Source: Tepidimonas fonticaldi (GTDB lineage Bacteria; Pseudomonadota; Gammaproteobacteria; Burkholderiales; Burkholderiaceae_C). From it: 64,000 nt of DNA. Positions 1 through 9,337 of the stretch are shown here, in pieces. The first letter of the stretch is position 1, and each line of letters opens with the position of its first letter. Under the pieces are notes generated by a model that saw only the letters and a program-made list of their open reading frames with translations, was not told the origin of the DNA and did not search any database. The position numbers were made by a program, and so were the translations under genes. The stretch is taken from assembly GCF_007556755.1 (NCBI RefSeq), contig NZ_VJOO01000003.1, forward strand, positions 1-64,000, in the 5' to 3' direction.

Positions 1-160
1 ATGATCGCACTCCTTCGGATGAGACCTCGCCGCCGACTCCCGCGCCTCGCAGCAGCTCTTGCAGGATGCTGCGTGCCAGCAGGTATCCACGGCGGCTGGG
101 TATTATGTGATCATCCGGGATGCGACAGGTAACGCACACTTAGAGGCTCTTCCATGTTAA
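1..160 (+). other. Possible 3' end of an upstream gene (unresolved)
   Basis: One reading frame ends with a TAA at 158-160 that overlaps the ATG of the next gene at 154, as in translationally coupled pilin operons. The last 45 codons of this frame read like coding sequence and contain two cysteines, but in-frame stops at 2-4 and 20-22 and the lack of a good start prevent a firm call. It could be the end of another minor pilin with a frameshift near base 20, or simply non-coding. I cannot decide from this much sequence. Confidence 0.2.
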
Positions 161-1809
161 AACTCAACGCCGCTCGAGGCATCACTCTCGTTGAAAATCT
201 TATTGCACTCTTAGTGGTCACGGCGGGCGTGGTTGGGGCCGTGCGTATGCAGTCCGCCATTCTGGATGCGCATTGCTCCACAAAAAATCACGCAACCACA
301 CTTGCCTCGATTACCGCAGCGGTTGAGCAGTTGCGCGCCAACAGCACCACCGCCTGCTGCGACCCAGCATCCGGATGCTCCGTTGGCATCGCCTCAAATT
401 TATCTGTCAACCTCACATCAAGCACAAACACGTCTTGCAACTACCGTATTAGCATCACAACCACATCTCAGTGTAAAAGCCCCGCGACAATGGGGGGACG
501 CTCGCTGGATTTTACAATACCAATCGCACAAAAAACAGCAGTGAGCGGCTCCGGGGGTGAGACGGGAATAGAAATCCCCAAACCCATCATTGCCGAGCTC
601 CGCAACAAAGACACGGGCATTTCCAATCCCAATCTACTCCCCGGAACAATCTCGGCATCCGAAACCGCCAGCGACCGAAACGCACAGGTTGCCATACGAG
701 AAGACAGCGGCGGCCGATTCGTCCTTTACGCCAGAAACAATAGTACCGGAAATTTTTTTGAACGACTGATCAGCAACACGCGCTATGTTCGCATCACCGG
801 CGTTCTTTTCAACGGCAACAACGTTCCGACTATCGCATCGCTACGCAGTACAAATGGGCTAACCATATTTGCCACCGGAGCTGCGTTTTGCCAATTTCCG
901 CTCAATTATTCAGATGCCAACAACCCCGAAACCTACGTCATAGGAGCACCCGCTACGGCAATGTCAGCCGCATACATCTGTTATGTACCGGAGGGCTGGT
1001 ACGGCAATGTAGGCATCGACTTTACTAGCGTTCCCAACAAGATCTGGGCTTGCCCCGATGGCGCAGCGCCAGGCACAGCGAACAATCCCGATATTTATGG
1101 CGGTTTTCGCTCTCTCAAATCCATTTACTCCAGCCCCATCCCCCCGAACGTCGAAACAGATATTAAGGGCCAAAGCGGATTACTTGCCCGCCACGAAGCC
1201 GAGCAGCGCTTACGCGGGCTGCATTTCATTCTATACTCTAACAATCAAAAAGGCTTTTGCCCAACAGTGATACAAAATCCCGATAGGAGAGGGGTCGCCC
1301 AAGGCCTTAGTTTCATCAGCCCCGGCACTCCAACGACAACCCAAACTTTCTTCACGGTAGGTTATGGCGGCATATCACAAACAAAAGCCATCTCCCCCCC
1401 TGTTGCTGGCGCATTAGGAATCGAGTGCCGCAACCCCGAAAATAATAATGGAAACCCCACGTGCCTTCGCCCATTAGACTACTGGGTGGAAATCATCGGC
1501 CTATCGAGTGTTACCGGCACACTGACACGCGCGGACAACGGATTTGCGTGGAGCGCCGTGACGCTGCTTGCCAATCGTACCAGCCCGTACGGCGGCATTT
1601 TTTCCTCTGCTTGCTCTGTCGAAACTGTCCCCACTGACGAACAATTTAGCAAAACTTCCGTCGCCTTCACTTGCCTCGTCGGCTCCGGCGAAACGATTAC
1701 GCTCGGCGTCCCAGAGGACAATGGTGTCGAGTTGACAGAGGCCTCCACTCCGTCAATCACGCAGATTGCACCCAAATCAGGAGTTCAGCTTTTCGTGAAG
1801 AGCAAATGA
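154..1809 (+). CDS. Long PilV-like type IV minor pilin, 551 aa
   Basis: The N-terminus is a class III (prepilin) signal: a short basic leader, glycine 9 followed by ITLVE with the conserved glutamate at mature position 5, then a hydrophobic helix. PilD would cleave after G9 and methylate the new N-terminus. Ordinary PilV proteins are under 200 residues. This one carries about 500 further residues with some 15 cysteines, typically spaced in short C-x(n)-C pairs, suggesting a disulfide-stabilised domain displayed at the pilus tip. I do not recognise the C-terminal domain. Base composition is visibly lower in GC than the genes that follow, and no pilW/pilX/pilY1 genes come after it, so it is either the end of a minor-pilin operon or an acquired adhesin. 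The pilin class is clear; the adhesin role is inferred. Confidence 0.75.
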   Translation: MLKLNAARGITLVENLIALLVVTAGVVGAVRMQSAILDAHCSTKNHATTLASITAAVEQLRANSTTACCDPASGCSVGIASNLSVNLTSSTNTSCNYRISITTTSQCKSPATMGGRSLDFTIPIAQKTAVSGSGGETGIEIPKPIIAELRNKDTGISNPNLLPGTISASETASDRNAQVAIREDSGGRFVLYARNNSTGNFFERLISNTRYVRITGVLFNGNNVPTIASLRSTNGLTIFATGAAFCQFPLNYSDANNPETYVIGAPATAMSAAYICYVPEGWYGNVGIDFTSVPNKIWACPDGAAPGTANNPDIYGGFRSLKSIYSSPIPPNVETDIKGQSGLLARHEAEQRLRGLHFILYSNNQKGFCPTVIQNPDRRGVAQGLSFISPGTPTTTQTFFTVGYGGISQTKAISPPVAGALGIECRNPENNNGNPTCLRPLDYWVEIIGLSSVTGTLTRADNGFAWSAVTLLANRTSPYGGIFSSACSVETVPTDEQFSKTSVAFTCLVGSGETITLGVPEDNGVELTEASTPSITQIAPKSGVQLFVKSK

Positions 1810-1882
1810 TTTTTTGAGGAGGACGGCCCATACAACACGAAGCCCATCTGCACAGGCCAAAGAGCTGTGTTAGTCTTTTCTG

Positions 1883-3493
1883 ATGCATACTCGCCGCAAG
1901 CTGCCCATCGGCATCCAGACCCTGCGCGACATCCGCGAGGGCGGCTACTACTACGTCGACAAGACGCCGCTCATCGCGCGCCTGGTCGACAGCGGCAAGC
2001 ACTACTTCCTCTCCCGCCCGCGCCGCTTCGGCAAGAGCCTGCTGCTGGACACCATCGCCGCGGCGTTCGAGTGTCGGCGTGAATTGTTCGACGCGCACGA
2101 TGGCGCGGACGGCACCGCCCCGCGCGAGCGGCTGTTCCTGGCCGACCACTGGCACTGGGCCAAGCCCCACCCGGTGATTCGCCTAAGCTTTGCCGAGGGA
2201 CGGCTGGAGAAGCGCGAGGAGCTCGACCGACACATCCGCCGCCAGCTGCGCGAGCAGGCGCAGCGCCTGGGCGTGACGCTGGAGGACCCCGGGGACATCC
2301 CCGGCAGCTTCGCCGAGCTCATCACCCGCGCCGCCGAAGCCTACGCCCGCCAGGCCGTGGTGCTGGTCGACGAATACGACAAGCCGATCCTCGACAACCT
2401 CGAGGCCCCCGACATCGCCCGCGCGATGCGCGAGGGCTTGCGCAACCTCTACAGCGTCATCAAGGGCCGCGACGCCGACCTGCGCTTCGTGCTGCTGACG
2501 GGGGTATCCAAGTTCAGCAAGGTCTCCATCTTCTCGGGCCTGAACAACCTCTACGACCTGACGCTGGATCCGGAATACGGCACCGTCTGCGGCTACACCG
2601 ACGAGGACATCGACACGGTGTTCGCGCCGGAGCTGCGGGCTGCTGCAGCCGAGGGCCAGGCGCTGGATCGCGAGGAGATCCGGCGCTGGTACAACGGCTA
2701 CCGCTGGGGACCCACCAGCGTCTACAACCCGTTTGACGTGTTGTTACTGCTGCGCAGCCGGCAGTTCCGCGCGCACTGGTTCGAGACCGGCACGCCCACC
2801 TTCCTCGTCGAGTGGCTGCGGAACCGGGGCTTCTACACCCCGCAGCTGGAGCGGCTGATCGCGGATGACGAGCTGCTGTCGGCCTTCGACGTCGACGACA
2901 TTGCCGTGGAGGCGATGCTGTGGCAGACCGGCTACCTCACGATCCAGCGCATCGAGGTCTGCGACGGCGTGCGGGAGTACGAGCTTGGCGTGCCGAACCT
3001 GGAGGTGCGCGCGGCGCTGAACCGTGCGCTGCTGCGCGCCTGGCTGCCCCAGCGCCCCGAAGGCCGCATGACCGACGTGGTGCGCATGCTGCGCGCCGCC
3101 GACACCGACGCCCTGCGCGCCCACTTCCAGCGCCTGTACGCCAGCATCCCAAACGATTGGTATCGCAACAACCCGATCGCCCAGTACGAGGGCTACTACG
3201 CCAGCGTCTTCTACAGCCACTTGGCCAGCCTGGGCCTGGACATCGTGCCGGAGGAGGTCTCCAACCCCGGCCAGTGCGACCTCGTCATCCGCCACGCCAG
3301 CCGCGCATGGGTGATCGAGTTCAAGGTCATCGACGGTGAGGAGCCGACCGGCGAGGCGATGCGCCAGCTCAAGGCCAAGGATTACGCCGCCAAGCACCGC
3401 GGCGCGCCGGGCATCCACGAGGTCATCGAGCTGGGCGTGGAGTTCAGCCGCGCCAAGCGCCAGATCGTCGGATGGGAGGTGGCATGCGCCTGA
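1883..3493 (+). CDS. AAA-ATPase-like / PD-(D/E)XK nuclease family protein, 536 aa
   Basis: This belongs to the AAA-ATPase_like plus PDDEXK_9 family (formerly DUF1703). The N-terminus has the family opening KLPIGIQ...IREGGYYYVDKT, followed by a Walker A-like RRFGKS with K51-S52. Near the C-terminus the nuclease core is visible as E436, D466 and the E479-F-K481 motif, then a QLK...KDYA segment. Length matches the family. Function is not established; these proteins are common in mobile and defence-rich regions. No clear Shine-Dalgarno precedes the ATG. The stop overlaps the next gene by 10 bases, so the nuclease and the nucleotidyltransferase are probably co-translated. Base composition is high GC, unlike the pilin gene before it. 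Confidence 0.85.
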   Translation: MHTRRKLPIGIQTLRDIREGGYYYVDKTPLIARLVDSGKHYFLSRPRRFGKSLLLDTIAAAFECRRELFDAHDGADGTAPRERLFLADHWHWAKPHPVIRLSFAEGRLEKREELDRHIRRQLREQAQRLGVTLEDPGDIPGSFAELITRAAEAYARQAVVLVDEYDKPILDNLEAPDIARAMREGLRNLYSVIKGRDADLRFVLLTGVSKFSKVSIFSGLNNLYDLTLDPEYGTVCGYTDEDIDTVFAPELRAAAAEGQALDREEIRRWYNGYRWGPTSVYNPFDVLLLLRSRQFRAHWFETGTPTFLVEWLRNRGFYTPQLERLIADDELLSAFDVDDIAVEAMLWQTGYLTIQRIEVCDGVREYELGVPNLEVRAALNRALLRAWLPQRPEGRMTDVVRMLRAADTDALRAHFQRLYASIPNDWYRNNPIAQYEGYYASVFYSHLASLGLDIVPEEVSNPGQCDLVIRHASRAWVIEFKVIDGEEPTGEAMRQLKAKDYAAKHRGAPGIHEVIELGVEFSRAKRQIVGWEVACA

Positions 3494-3783
3494 GCGAAAC
3501 GGAGCGTACCTTCATCCGCGACACCGTGCGCGAGCTTTTCGGCCCGCATGCGCGGGTGCGGCTATTCGGCTCGCGCACCGACGATGCGGCGCGCGGCGGT
3601 GACATCGACCTGCTGATCGAATGCCCCGAGCCGCTGCCGGACCGTGCCGCGCGCACGCACCGGCTGGTCGCCCGCTTGCAGATGCGCCTGGGTAACCAAC
3701 GCATCGACGCCCTCGTCATCGACCCCACCACCCCCGCCACCCCGATCGTGCGGGTGGCCCAGCACACCGGCATCGCCATATGA
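3484..3783 (+). CDS. MNT-type nucleotidyltransferase domain protein
   Basis: A 99-residue minimal nucleotidyltransferase. The signature GSR...DD...GGDIDLLI gives the GS loop and the Asp-x-Asp metal site, with a later aspartate in RIDALVID completing the triad. Such proteins usually pair with a HEPN protein; several pairs act as toxin-antitoxin modules in which the MNT partner AMPylates the HEPN toxin. The ATG at 3484 is chosen because GGAGG lies at 3474-3478; an ATG at 3472 in the same frame would start before that site. The gene overlaps the nuclease gene upstream by 10 bases and the next small frame by 4 bases. Confidence 0.75.
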   Translation: MRLSETERTFIRDTVRELFGPHARVRLFGSRTDDAARGGDIDLLIECPEPLPDRAARTHRLVARLQMRLGNQRIDALVIDPTTPATPIVRVAQHTGIAI

Positions 3784-3926
3784 CGACCACGCCTGAGCCG
3801 ATCGCACCGCCCACGCCGCTGGAGCGGTTTCTGTCGACCCTCCACATCGTGCACCGCGAGGGCGCTCACCGTCGTCTGGACCTGCCGGCGGAGTGGCTGC
3901 CGCCCGCGTTGAAGATCAAGATTTAA
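3780..3926 (+). pseudogene. 48-residue remnant, possibly of a HEPN-like partner
   Basis: The frame starts with ATGA overlapping the nucleotidyltransferase stop and ends after 48 codons with TAA at 3924-3926. Its middle, PLERFLSTLHIVHREGAH, resembles the N-terminal helix of small proteins encoded directly after MNT nucleotidyltransferases, which are usually well over 100 residues. After that helix the sequence changes character and stops. I read it as a truncated partner, but it could be an intact small protein. No start codon or reading frame restores a longer product in the 166 bases before pilA. Confidence 0.4.
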
Positions 3927-4018
3927 CGTGAACTTTTGACGCGGGATCGCCGGGTCGGACCGCAGGCGTCGCACCCGTACCACGCCAGGCAGAGAGAGCG
4001 CTGCTCGTACACGTCCGC

Positions 4019-4034
4019 TGGCACGAAGGGTGCT
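4019..4034 (+). promoter_or_regulatory. Sigma-54 (RpoN) promoter of pilA
   Basis: The sequence TGGCACGAAGGGTGCT carries GG at 4020-4021 and GC at 4032-4033 with exactly 10 bases between them, matching the -24/-12 consensus TGGCACG-N4-TTGCW at nearly every position. The start of transcription would be near 4045, about 48 bases before the pilA ATG. RpoN control of pilA, usually with the PilSR two-component system, is known in Pseudomonas and other type IV pilus bacteria. Confidence 0.85.
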
Positions 4035-4092
4035 ACCATAAGTTCGACCCCAATGAAGAAGGGGCCAATTGATCCATCACTGGAGGTAAACC

Positions 4093-4521
4093 ATGAAACG
4101 TGTTCAACAGGGCTTTACGCTCATCGAGCTGATGATCGTCGTGGCGATCATCGGTATTTTGGCGGCAATTGCATTACCCGCTTATCAAGACTATACAATT
4201 AGAGCTCGGGTATCTGAAGCCATGGCGGCTTTGTCTGCCGCCAAGGCCACAGTAGGAGAAAATATAGCCTCGGAAAATGCTGTCAATGCGACTGCGTGCA
4301 GGGGTGTACAAGCGCTAACCGCAACAGACAACGTCGCGGCGCGAACAGCTGACCAAGTATGCACAGGTAACGGCATACTCTCGGTTGAGACGACATCCAA
4401 GGCAGGAGCTTTGACTGTAACCTTGACGCCAACGTTGACTGCGAATGGGCAAATCCAATGGCGCTGCAGCGCTCCGAGCGATAAACATAAGTATGTTCCA
4501 CCCGAGTGCCGCAACACTTAA
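4093..4521 (+). CDS. pilA: Type IV pilin, major subunit PilA
   Basis: This is the 142-residue prepilin of the type IVa pilus. Cleavage by PilD is expected between G7 and F8, giving [20 protein letters not shown] with the conserved glutamate at mature position 5. The soluble part has four cysteines; the last two near the C-terminus frame the D-region loop typical of pilins. GGAGGT stands six bases before the ATG, and a sigma-54 promoter lies about 60 bases upstream. GC content is lower than that of surrounding genes, as usual for pilins. The two following genes are on the same strand and close, suggesting a functional link to pilin modification. Confidence 0.95.
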   Translation: MKRVQQGFTLIELMIVVAIIGILAAIALPAYQDYTIRARVSEAMAALSAAKATVGENIASENAVNATACRGVQALTATDNVAARTADQVCTGNGILSVETTSKAGALTVTLTPTLTANGQIQWRCSAPSDKHKYVPPECRNT

Positions 4522-4573
4522 AGTTATTTCGTTGTTAGTCCGCGCGTAATTGATTTATTTCTTACAGAGTCAA

Positions 4574-6184
4574 TTGAATTTGATCATTATCGGCGCCGGC
4601 CCCGCCGGCCTGACCGCCGGTCTCGAGTTGATCCGCCGCAGCGGCATCAAGCCGCTGTTGATCGAGGCTGACGCGCAGGTCGGCGGTATTTCTAAAACTG
4701 TTGTCCACCGCGGCAACCGCATGGATTTGGGGGGGCATCGCTTCTTTTCCAAGTCGGACTGGGTGATGGATTGGTGGCGCAGTCTGATGCCGATCGCTGG
4801 CGGCGATGCCGAGTCGATGCGGATCCATTACCACCGGCAGTCGCGCTCCATCCAGTCTGACGCGGTTCATGGGGACAGCGAATGCATGCTCGTGCGGCCG
4901 CGTTTGTCGCGCATCTACTTCCTGCGCCGCCTGTTCGACTACCCGCTCAAGCTGAATTGGACCACATTGTCCAATCTGGGGCCCCAGCGGGTGGCCCGCA
5001 TTCTCGCCAGTTACGCCAAGGCGCGTATCCTGCCCCGTCAGGAGCGTAACCTTGAGGACTTTATCGTCAACCGCTTTGGCGAGGAGCTGTACCGCACCTT
5101 CTTCAAGGACTACACCGAAAAGGTGTGGGGCGTTCCCTGCCAGGACATCAGCGCCGAATGGGGCGCGCAGCGCATCAAAGGGTTGTCGATTACGGAAGCG
5201 CTCAAACACGCCGCGGGCCGGCTGCTGCGCAATACCCAAAACGCCACCCGCCACACCAGCCTGATCGAGCAATTCCTCTACCCCCGCCTCGGCCCCGGTC
5301 AATTGTGGGAATTGGCCGCGCGCGAAATCACCGACCGCGGCGGCACCATTTTGCTGGGGACGCGCGTGACCGGCCTGCAACGCCAGGGCAATCGCATCAC
5401 GGCGGTCGACATCGTGGATCGTGAAGGTCGCCGGCAAACGATCCCAGCCGAACACGTGATTTCCACAATGCCTGTGAAGGATCTGATCGCCGGCATGAAT
5501 CCGCCTGCCCCGGACGATGTGGCGCGGGTGGCGCACGGGCTGTTGTATCGCGACTTCATCACCGTCGGGCTGCTCGTGCGGCGCATGAAGCGGCATCCCG
5601 GCGACGCCGACCCTGACCGCACCGTGGGCCAGCGGCTGCCCGACAACTGGATCTACATCCAGGAAAAAGACGTCCGCTTGGGCCGGCTCCAGATCTTCAA
5701 CAACTGGAGCCCGGACCTCGTAGCCGACCCAGAAGGTACCGTCTGGCTGGGGCTGGAGTATTTTTGCAACGTCGGCGATGACCTGTGGTCGATGGACGAT
5801 GACACATTCACCGGGTTTGCGATCCGGGAGCTGGCCTCCATCGACCTGATCGACCCCGCCGACGTGCTGGACACCCACCTCGTGCGGGTGGAAAAGGCTT
5901 ACCCGGCTTATTTCGGCAGCTATGGCGACTTTGGCGTCGTGCGTCGCTGGGTGGACGGTATCCACAACCTCTGGCTCGTTGGGCGCAACGGCATGCACCG
6001 CTACAACAACCAGGATCATTCGATGCTCACGGCCAAACTCGCGGTCGACGCCATCCTGGGCGGCGATGTCACCCGGGAATCGATCTGGGCTGTCAACCTG
6101 GACGACGAGTACCACGAGACGATTGAGCACCGCAAAGACCAACCGGCCCAATCCCCGCGCTCAAGGGGCGATGGGGCCGCTTGA
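4574..6184 (+). CDS. FAD-dependent oxidoreductase (amine oxidase / UDP-galactopyranose mutase-like)
   Basis: The N-terminus is a dinucleotide-binding fold with GAGPAG, followed by an acidic residue ending strand two and GG.....G, the classic FAD-binding pattern of the amine-oxidase/protoporphyrinogen-oxidase superfamily. The segment [16 protein letters not shown] is typical of a subgroup found in polysaccharide and glycosylation clusters and related to UDP-galactopyranose mutase. The C-terminal part ([14 protein letters not shown]) is the FAD-closing motif. No ATG fits: TTG at 4574 gives the usual [12 protein letters not shown] start, TTG at 4550 is possible, and an in-frame stop lies just before 4550. 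It overlaps the next gene by 14 bases. The substrate is unknown. Confidence 0.8.
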   Translation: MNLIIIGAGPAGLTAGLELIRRSGIKPLLIEADAQVGGISKTVVHRGNRMDLGGHRFFSKSDWVMDWWRSLMPIAGGDAESMRIHYHRQSRSIQSDAVHGDSECMLVRPRLSRIYFLRRLFDYPLKLNWTTLSNLGPQRVARILASYAKARILPRQERNLEDFIVNRFGEELYRTFFKDYTEKVWGVPCQDISAEWGAQRIKGLSITEALKHAAGRLLRNTQNATRHTSLIEQFLYPRLGPGQLWELAAREITDRGGTILLGTRVTGLQRQGNRITAVDIVDREGRRQTIPAEHVISTMPVKDLIAGMNPPAPDDVARVAHGLLYRDFITVGLLVRRMKRHPGDADPDRTVGQRLPDNWIYIQEKDVRLGRLQIFNNWSPDLVADPEGTVWLGLEYFCNVGDDLWSMDDDTFTGFAIRELASIDLIDPADVLDTHLVRVEKAYPAYFGSYGDFGVVRRWVDGIHNLWLVGRNGMHRYNNQDHSMLTAKLAVDAILGGDVTRESIWAVNLDDEYHETIEHRKDQPAQSPRSRGDGAA

Positions 6185-8096
6185 CGATAAAGCCGGGACG
6201 CATCGGCCCGGGCTAGAAAAAGGGTGGGCGCAGCACGCCGGGTATGGGGCCTTGGCGTGGACCGTCTGGCTCCTGAGCCATCCGTATCAAGGCATCTGGC
6301 ACGATGCGCGCATTTATCTCGTCCTGGCACTGAACCGCCTGCTGCCGGACGCTTTTGTTCGGGACGTGTGGTTTGCCTTCGGCTCCCAAGGCGACCTGAC
6401 CCTGTTTGACGAGGCCTATGCGGCGCTGCTGCGTGTCCTGCCCCCCTCGGAGGCCGCCAAAGCTGTCGCCATGGCAGGCGGTGCCGTCTGGCTGGCCGGT
6501 TGTCTGGTGTTGGGCGCGCGGATGCTTGGCTGGCGTTGCGCCGCGGCGTACGCGAGTCTGCTTGCGATCCTGAACCCCTCCTACGACCTCGGCGCGAATC
6601 TGTTGTTCGTCAACGAAAGCTTCGCCACCGCCCGCCCCTATGCGATGGGGCTGGCGCTGGCGGGCATGGCCGCATGGATCGGCGGACACCGCGCAGCCGC
6701 CGGCCTGCTGTTCGCCGTAGCGCTCACACTGCACCCGCTGATGGCCATCGGCGGCATCGCGTGCATCCTGGTGCTGGCCTTGCGCGACCGGGTGGTTTTG
6801 GGGCTGCTCCTGCTGACCATCGCGGCATTGGCTGTCGGCGCATGGGCCGGGGTCCCGCTCCTGGAACGAATGGACCCATTGTGGGAAAGTCTCGTGCGCC
6901 ACACCTCGGCAATCGTCCTGCCACTGGAGGCTTCGGAGGTCGGCCTGGATCGCAATCTGTGGCCGATTGCCTTGCTGCTGTTGGCAGGCCGGTTGGGTGC
7001 TGCCCGCCACCGGCGGCTGTACCACGCGGTGGCTTTCGTGGCCGTATGGTGCCTGCTCGTGGCGCTGGTGGTGGGGCTTTACTACCCGGCCGTCCTGCTG
7101 GCGCAAGCACAGGTCTGGCGGGTGAGCTGGCTGGCAACGGTCGTGGCCCTGCTCGCGGCACTGGACATCATCGTCACCCGGCCCATTCCCCGTCGCCGGG
7201 CCGCGGCCTTCGGGCTGACCGTCTCTTACCTGGCGGCTGGCTCCGGATTGGGTAGTGCGCTGCTGCTGGCAGGCTACGCCACACTGGTCGCCCCAAGTGC
7301 GCTCACCATCGTCAACGCTGTGTGGCAAACGCACTGCTCCGAACGAACACGACGGTTGATCATCGCCGCCATCGTCGTGTGGGCATCGGTCCTAGCCTAT
7401 TTCCGCTTCTCGGGCAACCTCCCCACGGAGATCGAATGGCCCCTTCTCGGCGTGAAACTGGAAGCCCCGTCCTTCATTGCCCACAAGCTGCTGCCGGCTC
7501 TGGTATTCCTAGGGGTCTGGACCCTCACCCCGAGGATCCGGGTCGTGTCAGCCTGGTTCCTCCTAGGGATGGCTCTGATTCTGTGGGACCAGCGAACGTC
7601 CGCCACCCGCACGCTGGAGGCTGGGTATCTGCACGACGATCAGGCGCTGCTGCAGGCGCTGGGCATCCGACGGGGTGACGTGGTGTACTGGGCTGGCAAC
7701 GATCTCGGACCGTGGTTCACGCTTGTAACGGCCGGCTACGCCCAGAGCGTCCAAGGCATCGGGATCGTCTTTGCTCGACCGCACGCGCTAACCCTGTACA
7801 CGCGGCTGCGCGCGATCGGCGATCTGTCTGAGGGACGCAACGACACCGGGAGCGGTGAATGGAGCCCGTTCGACCTACATGCCCCTATTTACCACCCGTC
7901 GTCGTTGTCGGGCCACGGCGTTCGAACACTCTGCGCGGACGGTGCACTGGATCACATCATCCAGCATCGCGCGGCCGATGGATTACCGGCCCACACCATC
8001 GTTCGCCGCCGATCGCATCTGGGGGCCATGTACGTCTATCACTGTGCTCGGCTGCGTGCGCAGAACCAATGGCCCAACCTCACGTCCCCTGACTGA
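6171..8096 (+). CDS. Polytopic membrane protein, candidate GT-C-like glycosyltransferase
   Basis: A 641-residue protein with about a dozen hydrophobic segments between residues 20 and 470, followed by a soluble C-terminal domain of about 150 residues containing [20 protein letters not shown] do not recognise a named family. The layout (short first loop with acidic residues HDAR, many spans, periplasmic C-terminal domain) resembles GT-C enzymes that use lipid-linked sugars. The ATG at 6171 follows AAGGGG and lies inside the end of the FAD oxidoreductase gene, so the two are probably co-translated. Position behind pilA suggests pilin or surface glycosylation; this is inference. Its 3' end overlaps the convergent mrp gene by 17 bases. 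Confidence 0.6.
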   Translation: MGPLDDKAGTHRPGLEKGWAQHAGYGALAWTVWLLSHPYQGIWHDARIYLVLALNRLLPDAFVRDVWFAFGSQGDLTLFDEAYAALLRVLPPSEAAKAVAMAGGAVWLAGCLVLGARMLGWRCAAAYASLLAILNPSYDLGANLLFVNESFATARPYAMGLALAGMAAWIGGHRAAAGLLFAVALTLHPLMAIGGIACILVLALRDRVVLGLLLLTIAALAVGAWAGVPLLERMDPLWESLVRHTSAIVLPLEASEVGLDRNLWPIALLLLAGRLGAARHRRLYHAVAFVAVWCLLVALVVGLYYPAVLLAQAQVWRVSWLATVVALLAALDIIVTRPIPRRRAAAFGLTVSYLAAGSGLGSALLLAGYATLVAPSALTIVNAVWQTHCSERTRRLIIAAIVVWASVLAYFRFSGNLPTEIEWPLLGVKLEAPSFIAHKLLPALVFLGVWTLTPRIRVVSAWFLLGMALILWDQRTSATRTLEAGYLHDDQALLQALGIRRGDVVYWAGNDLGPWFTLVTAGYAQSVQGIGIVFARPHALTLYTRLRAIGDLSEGRNDTGSGEWSPFDLHAPIYHPSSLSGHGVRTLCADGALDHIIQHRAADGLPAHTIVRRRSHLGAMYVYHCARLRAQNQWPNLTSPD

Positions 8097-9171
8097 TCTT
8101 GATCGTCGGAAACTTGCTGGAGTAGTCCTTGGCCTTCGCGGCCACCGTGATGGCGACCTGCCGCGCCACGGCCTTGTACAGTGCGGCGATTTCGCCGTCC
8201 GGGTCGGCCACCACCGTCGGGCGGCCGTTGTCGGCCTGCTCGCGGATGCTGCGGTTGAGCGGCAGCGCCCCCAGGTAGGCCACCCCCAGATCGGCCGCCA
8301 TGCGCTTGCCGCCGTCGGCGCCGAAAATGTGCTCGGCATGGCCGCAGTTCGGGCAGACGTGCACGGCCATGTTTTCCACGACGCCGAGGATCGGCACCCC
8401 CACCTTCTGGAACATCGTGACGCCTTTCCTTGCGTCCAGCAGCGCGATGTCCTGCGGCGTGGTGACGATGACCGCGCCGGTGATCGGCACGCGCTGCGCC
8501 AGCGTCAGCTGGATGTCGCCGGTGCCCGGGGGCATGTCCACGACGAGGTAATCGAGATCCTTCCAGTTCGTCTGGCGCAGCAGTTGTTCCAGCGCCTGCG
8601 TGGCCATGGGGCCGCGCCAGATCATGGCCTCGTCCTTGTCCACCAAAAAGCCGATGGACATGACCTGCAGGCCATAGTTTTCCAGCGGCTCCATGGTTTT
8701 GCCGTCCAGGCTTTCGGGCCGGCCTTCGATGCCCATCATCATGGGCTGGCTGGGGCCGTAGATGTCGGCATCCAGCACGCCCACGCGCGCGCCCTCGGCC
8801 GCCAGGGCCAGCGCCAGGTTGACGGCGGTCGTGCTTTTGCCCACCCCGCCCTTGCCCGAGGCGACGGCAATGATGTTTTTGACCTGCGGCAGCAGTTGCA
8901 CCCCGCGCTGCACGGCATGCGCCAGGATGCGGGTGTTGATCTGCACGGACACATTGCCCACCCCGGGCACGCTGCGGGCGGCGGTGACCAGCGCGCGGCG
9001 CAGATCCGCCAACTGGCTTTTGGCGGGGTAGCCCAGCTCCACCTCAAAGGCCACGTCGCCCCCGGCGATTTGCAGGTTTTTCAGGGCGCGGGTGGTGACG
9101 AAGTCCTTGCCCGTATTGGGGTCGACGACGGCTTGCAGCGCTTGCAGCAGCGCTTGTTGGTTGACGCTCAT
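8080..9171 (-). CDS. apbC: Iron-sulfur cluster carrier ATPase Mrp/ApbC
   Basis: A 363-residue P-loop NTPase of the Mrp/NBP35 family that carries and delivers [4Fe-4S] clusters in the cytoplasm. The N-terminal MIP18-like domain (residues 1-85) is followed by the deviant Walker [10 protein letters not shown] at 106-114. The cluster-binding CPNC motif lies at 273-276. The ATG at 9171 is chosen because it gives the canonical start; the frame is open further upstream but without family-like sequence. The gene is divergent from metG across 166 bases, an arrangement seen in other proteobacteria. Confidence 0.93.
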   Translation of the reverse strand: MSVNQQALLQALQAVVDPNTGKDFVTTRALKNLQIAGGDVAFEVELGYPAKSQLADLRRALVTAARSVPGVGNVSVQINTRILAHAVQRGVQLLPQVKNIIAVASGKGGVGKSTTAVNLALALAAEGARVGVLDADIYGPSQPMMMGIEGRPESLDGKTMEPLENYGLQVMSIGFLVDKDEAMIWRGPMATQALEQLLRQTNWKDLDYLVVDMPPGTGDIQLTLAQRVPITGAVIVTTPQDIALLDARKGVTMFQKVGVPILGVVENMAVHVCPNCGHAEHIFGADGGKRMAADLGVAYLGALPLNRSIREQADNGRPTVVADPDGEIAALYKAVARQVAITVAAKAKDYSSKFPTIKISQGT

Positions 9172-9309
9172 GGGGGTGCAGTCTCCGAAGGTTGGGCCGC
9201 TCTGCGGCCGCGTTGGGGCCATGTCCGATGGCGCGAGTCTAGCGGCTCGCACACGGGGCGCTTGCCCCTGCGCGCGCAGTGTCCTCATTAGAATCCCGGA
9301 CTTGTCCGC

Positions 9310-9331
9310 CGTTACAGGACCGTTACAGGAC
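9310..9331 (+). repeat. Perfect tandem 11-mer in the metG leader
   Basis: CGTTACAGGAC occurs twice in a row, ending six bases before the metG ATG. Each copy contains AGGA, so the duplication creates two possible Shine-Dalgarno sites; the second is correctly spaced for the ATG at 9338. Confidence 0.8.
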
Positions 9332-9337
9332 CGCTCC

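Noticed and set aside
3967-3980. ACCCGTACCA before pilA resembles the 3' end of the tRNA-Leu gene at 39.9 kb and could be an attachment-site copy.
   Set aside because: Only about ten bases match, the T arm is absent, and the copy is 36 kb away with core genes between. Chance is more likely.
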